From Chachezhania antarctica (GTDB lineage Bacteria > Pseudomonadota > Alphaproteobacteria > Rhodobacterales > Rhodobacteraceae): a stretch of DNA of 64,000 bases. The translations under genes and the position numbers were made by a program. Shown here one piece after another: positions 62,274 through 64,000 of the stretch; position 1 is the first letter of the stretch; each line of letters opens with the position of its first letter. The DNA is taken from positions 62,001 through 126,000 of the forward strand of contig NZ_QZEX01000012.1 of assembly GCF_003646465.1 (NCBI RefSeq), written 5' to 3'. Below the pieces are notes generated by a model that made no database searches, had not been told where the DNA came from, and saw only the letters and a list, made by a program, of their open reading frames with translations.

Positions 62274-62572
62274 TTACGCGGCCATGTCTTCAGTTTCCAG
62301 AGCGGCGTAGAAGTTTGCCTCTGCTTCTGCCGGAGGGATGTTCCCGATCGGCTCGAGCAGGCGGCGGTTGTTGAACCAGTCGACCCATTCGAGGGTGGCA
62401 TATTCGACGGCCTCGAAGTTGCGCCACGGCCCGCGACGGTGGATGACCTTGGCCTTGAACAGGCCGTTGATCGTTTCCGCCAAGGCGTTGTCGTAGCTGT
62501 CGCCGACGCTGCCCACGGATGGTTCGATGCCGGCCTCCCCCAACCGCTCGGTGTAGCGAATGGACAGGTATT
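62274..62572 (-). pseudogene. IS3-family OrfB remnant
   Basis: C-terminal portion of an IS3-family integrase-type transposase: SVGSVGDSYDNALAETINGLFKAKVIHRRGPWRNFEAVEYATLEWVDWFNNRRLLEPIGNIPPAEAEANFY, containing the catalytic Glu (AETING). The first two catalytic acidic residues and OrfA are missing. It abuts the IS30 fragment on the right. Confidence 0.88.
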
Positions 62573-62580
62573 GGGCGGAT

Positions 62581-63183
62581 TCAACCGGTCGTCGCAACAC
62601 CTTCGATCTTATCTTGTTTGAGCAGCCGGTCGAGGGCCTCTGCCGGCGTTTGCCATCCCAGCGTCTTCCGGGGACGCGTGTTTAGCGCATGGGTCACGGC
62701 ACTCAGCTCTTCGGCGCCATGTTTGCTGAGATCCGTGCCCTTGGGGAAGTATTGGCGGAGCAGACCGTTGGTGTTCTCGTTGCTGCCGCGTTGCCAGGGG
62801 CTCTGAGGGTCGCAGAAGTAGATATCGAGACCGGTATCGATGCGGAGCTGCGCGTGTTGGGCCATCTCGGCACCTTGGTCCCAAGTCAACGAGCGACGCA
62901 GATGGGCAGGCAGGCTGCCGATCGTCCCTGCGATGGCATCGCGGACGGCTTCGGCACCGTGACCCGTGAGAGCCGGACCGTTCTTGACCGACTTTCCCGC
63001 GCCGTGCCCCTCCATGCGTGGCAAGTGCAGGAGCATGGTGAAGCGGGTCGTGCGTTCGACCAGCGTGCCAATCGCCGAGCTGCCGAGACCGAGAATGAGA
63101 TCGCCTTCCCAATGCGCTGCTTGGCGTATATCTACATGGATCAGCCGTGTCCGGTGGTCTTCAGCCGCAGAGCGACTGACCTA
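62581..63183 (-). pseudogene. IS30-family transposase remnant
   Basis: C-terminal two thirds of an IS30 transposase: HWEGDLILG (first catalytic Asp), TRFTMLLHLPRMEGHGAGKSV, SLTWDQGAEMAQH (second Asp), and PWQRGSNENTNGLLRQYFPKGTDLS (catalytic Glu). A 151-aa frame begins at 63036, but homology continues upstream to about 63183. The N-terminal HTH domain is missing, so it is probably inactive. Confidence 0.85.
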
Positions 63184-63252
63184 ATGGGATGAACTGCCTT
63201 CCCACCAAACCGCTGCTATTGTGGCGAACATAGGTGGAGAGAGGAGCATCTG

Positions 63253-64000
63253 ATGGACATCAAGGTTTTGGGAATTGATCTGGGCAAGACCGTTTGCAGT
63301 CTGGCCGGGCTGGATGAGTTCGGCACGGTCGTGTTTCGCAAACGCCTCCAGCGGCATCGACTGCTGGATTTTCTGGAAGGGCTTTCACCTTGTGTTGTTG
63401 CGATGGAAGCCTGTGGCGGCGCACATCACATCGGGCGCTTTGGTCTTCAGAAAGGACATGAGCCTCGGCTGATGTCGCCGCTCTATGTTCGGCCCTATGT
63501 GAAGGTTCACAAGAACGATGATCGTGACGCGGAGGCGATTGCCGAAGCCGCGACGCGCCCGACGATGTCATTCGTCGCCATCAAATCGGAAGAACAACTC
63601 GACCTTCAGGCCCTGCACCGTGCGCGGGAGCGTCTGGTGTCGGACAGGACACGGCTGATCAATCAAGGCCGCGGCTTCCTGATGGAACGCGGCATCCGGG
63701 TTGGAACGGGGCGCCACATCTTTCAAAAGGAACTGGCCAGATTGACCGCAGAGGGCAATGACGATCTTTCACACCGAATGCTCATGCTTCTGTCTGACAT
63801 GGCGTCAGAGTTGGACGTGATCAATGACCGGATCGCGGCGATTGATGTCGAGATCAAGGCTCTGGCCAAGGCGGACGCCGATATGCAGCGGTTGATGGAT
63901 ATTCCTGGCGTCGGCCCGACAATTGCGACGGCGCTCGTGGCCGCTATCGGCACTGGAAGCAGTTTTGGCAAAGGACGCGATCTCGCCGCATGGCTCGGTC
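63253..64000 (+). CDS. IS110-family transposase, cut by the window edge
   Basis: The first 249 codons are visible and the frame is open at 64000. MDIKVLGIDLGKTVCSLAGLD, AMEACGGAHHIGRF and VHKNDDRDAEAIAEAATRPTM give the DEDD catalytic set; RLMDIPGVGPTIATALVAAIG begins the C-terminal domain. The sequence differs clearly from the complete IS110 transposase at 60.8 kb, so two distinct IS110 elements are present. A GAGGAG ribosome-binding site precedes the ATG. Confidence 0.92.
   Translation, partial: MDIKVLGIDLGKTVCSLAGLDEFGTVVFRKRLQRHRLLDFLEGLSPCVVAMEACGGAHHIGRFGLQKGHEPRLMSPLYVRPYVKVHKNDDRDAEAIAEAATRPTMSFVAIKSEEQLDLQALHRARERLVSDRTRLINQGRGFLMERGIRVGTGRHIFQKELARLTAEGNDDLSHRMLMLLSDMASELDVINDRIAAIDVEIKALAKADADMQRLMDIPGVGPTIATALVAAIGTGSSFGKGRDLAAWLG

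Noticed and set aside
1-64000. CRISPR array, tRNA or rRNA genes
   Set aside because: No regularly spaced repeats and no tRNA or rRNA-like sequence were noticed on reading the window; short structured RNAs could still be missed without computation.

Overview
The window looks like part of a large, mobile catabolic plasmid of an alphaproteobacterium, most likely Rhodobacterales (Paracoccus/roseobacter type). The grounds are high-GC coding throughout, a VirB/VirD4 type IV secretion (conjugation) cluster, three or four toxin-antitoxin-like modules, several transposon families, and two blocks of degradation genes. No rRNA, tRNA, CRISPR array or replication gene was seen. The assignment to order is an inference from gene style, not a database result.

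Region by region. (1) 1-18.4 kb is the plasmid backbone. It starts with the 3' part of a VirD4/TraG coupling protein. A stability island follows: an unrecognised coupled gene pair, ParDE and RES/Xre. Next comes a near-complete minus-strand virB operon: an unknown leader gene, VirB1-like transglycosylase, VirB2, VirB3, VirB4, a 55-aa lipoprotein, a second transglycosylase built into a VirB5-like frame, VirB5, VirB8, VirB9, VirB10, VirB11, two small proteins and VirB6. Small exported proteins and an XRE regulator complete it. (2) At about 18.8 kb a broken metallo-hydrolase marks the edge of the catabolic cargo. The minus-strand operon at 18.8-24.9 kb holds all five steps of cyclohexanol to adipate: short-chain dehydrogenase, Baeyer-Villiger monooxygenase, lactone esterase, alcohol dehydrogenase and aldehyde dehydrogenase. 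An AraC regulator lay directly upstream of it before an IS256-type and an IS903-type element inserted between them, both with intact target-site duplications. (3) 28.7-40.9 kb carries acyl-CoA chemistry: an ADP-forming acyl-CoA synthetase, three acyl-CoA dehydrogenases, a hydroxyacyl-CoA dehydrogenase-like SDR, a citryl-CoA-lyase-like and a CitE-like carbon-carbon lyase, and LysR, IclR and GntR regulators. A methyltransferase there is broken and an MmgE/PrpD gene is cut off by a left-truncated IS66.

(4) 43.1-59.9 kb is a second, independent pathway. It has a Rieske ring-hydroxylating dioxygenase (reductase, alpha, beta, ferredoxin), a diol dehydrogenase, an extradiol dioxygenase and a metal-site-less sister protein. 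It also has an ACMSD-type amidohydrolase (candidate decarboxylase), a ring-fission hydrolase, the hydratase/aldolase/acetaldehyde dehydrogenase tail, a LIV-type ABC importer and a TetR regulator. Gene order and a palindrome built from ACAAACAG half-sites inside the promoter point to a p-cumate (cmt)-like pathway under a CymR-like repressor. The carboxyl group would be kept through ring cleavage and then removed. (5) 59.9-64 kb is a stack of complete and broken IS110, IS66, IS3 and IS30 genes.

Together the cargo converts alicyclic alcohols/ketones and an alkyl-benzoate-like aromatic acid to central CoA intermediates. The backbone supplies maintenance and probably transfer, although no relaxase is in view.
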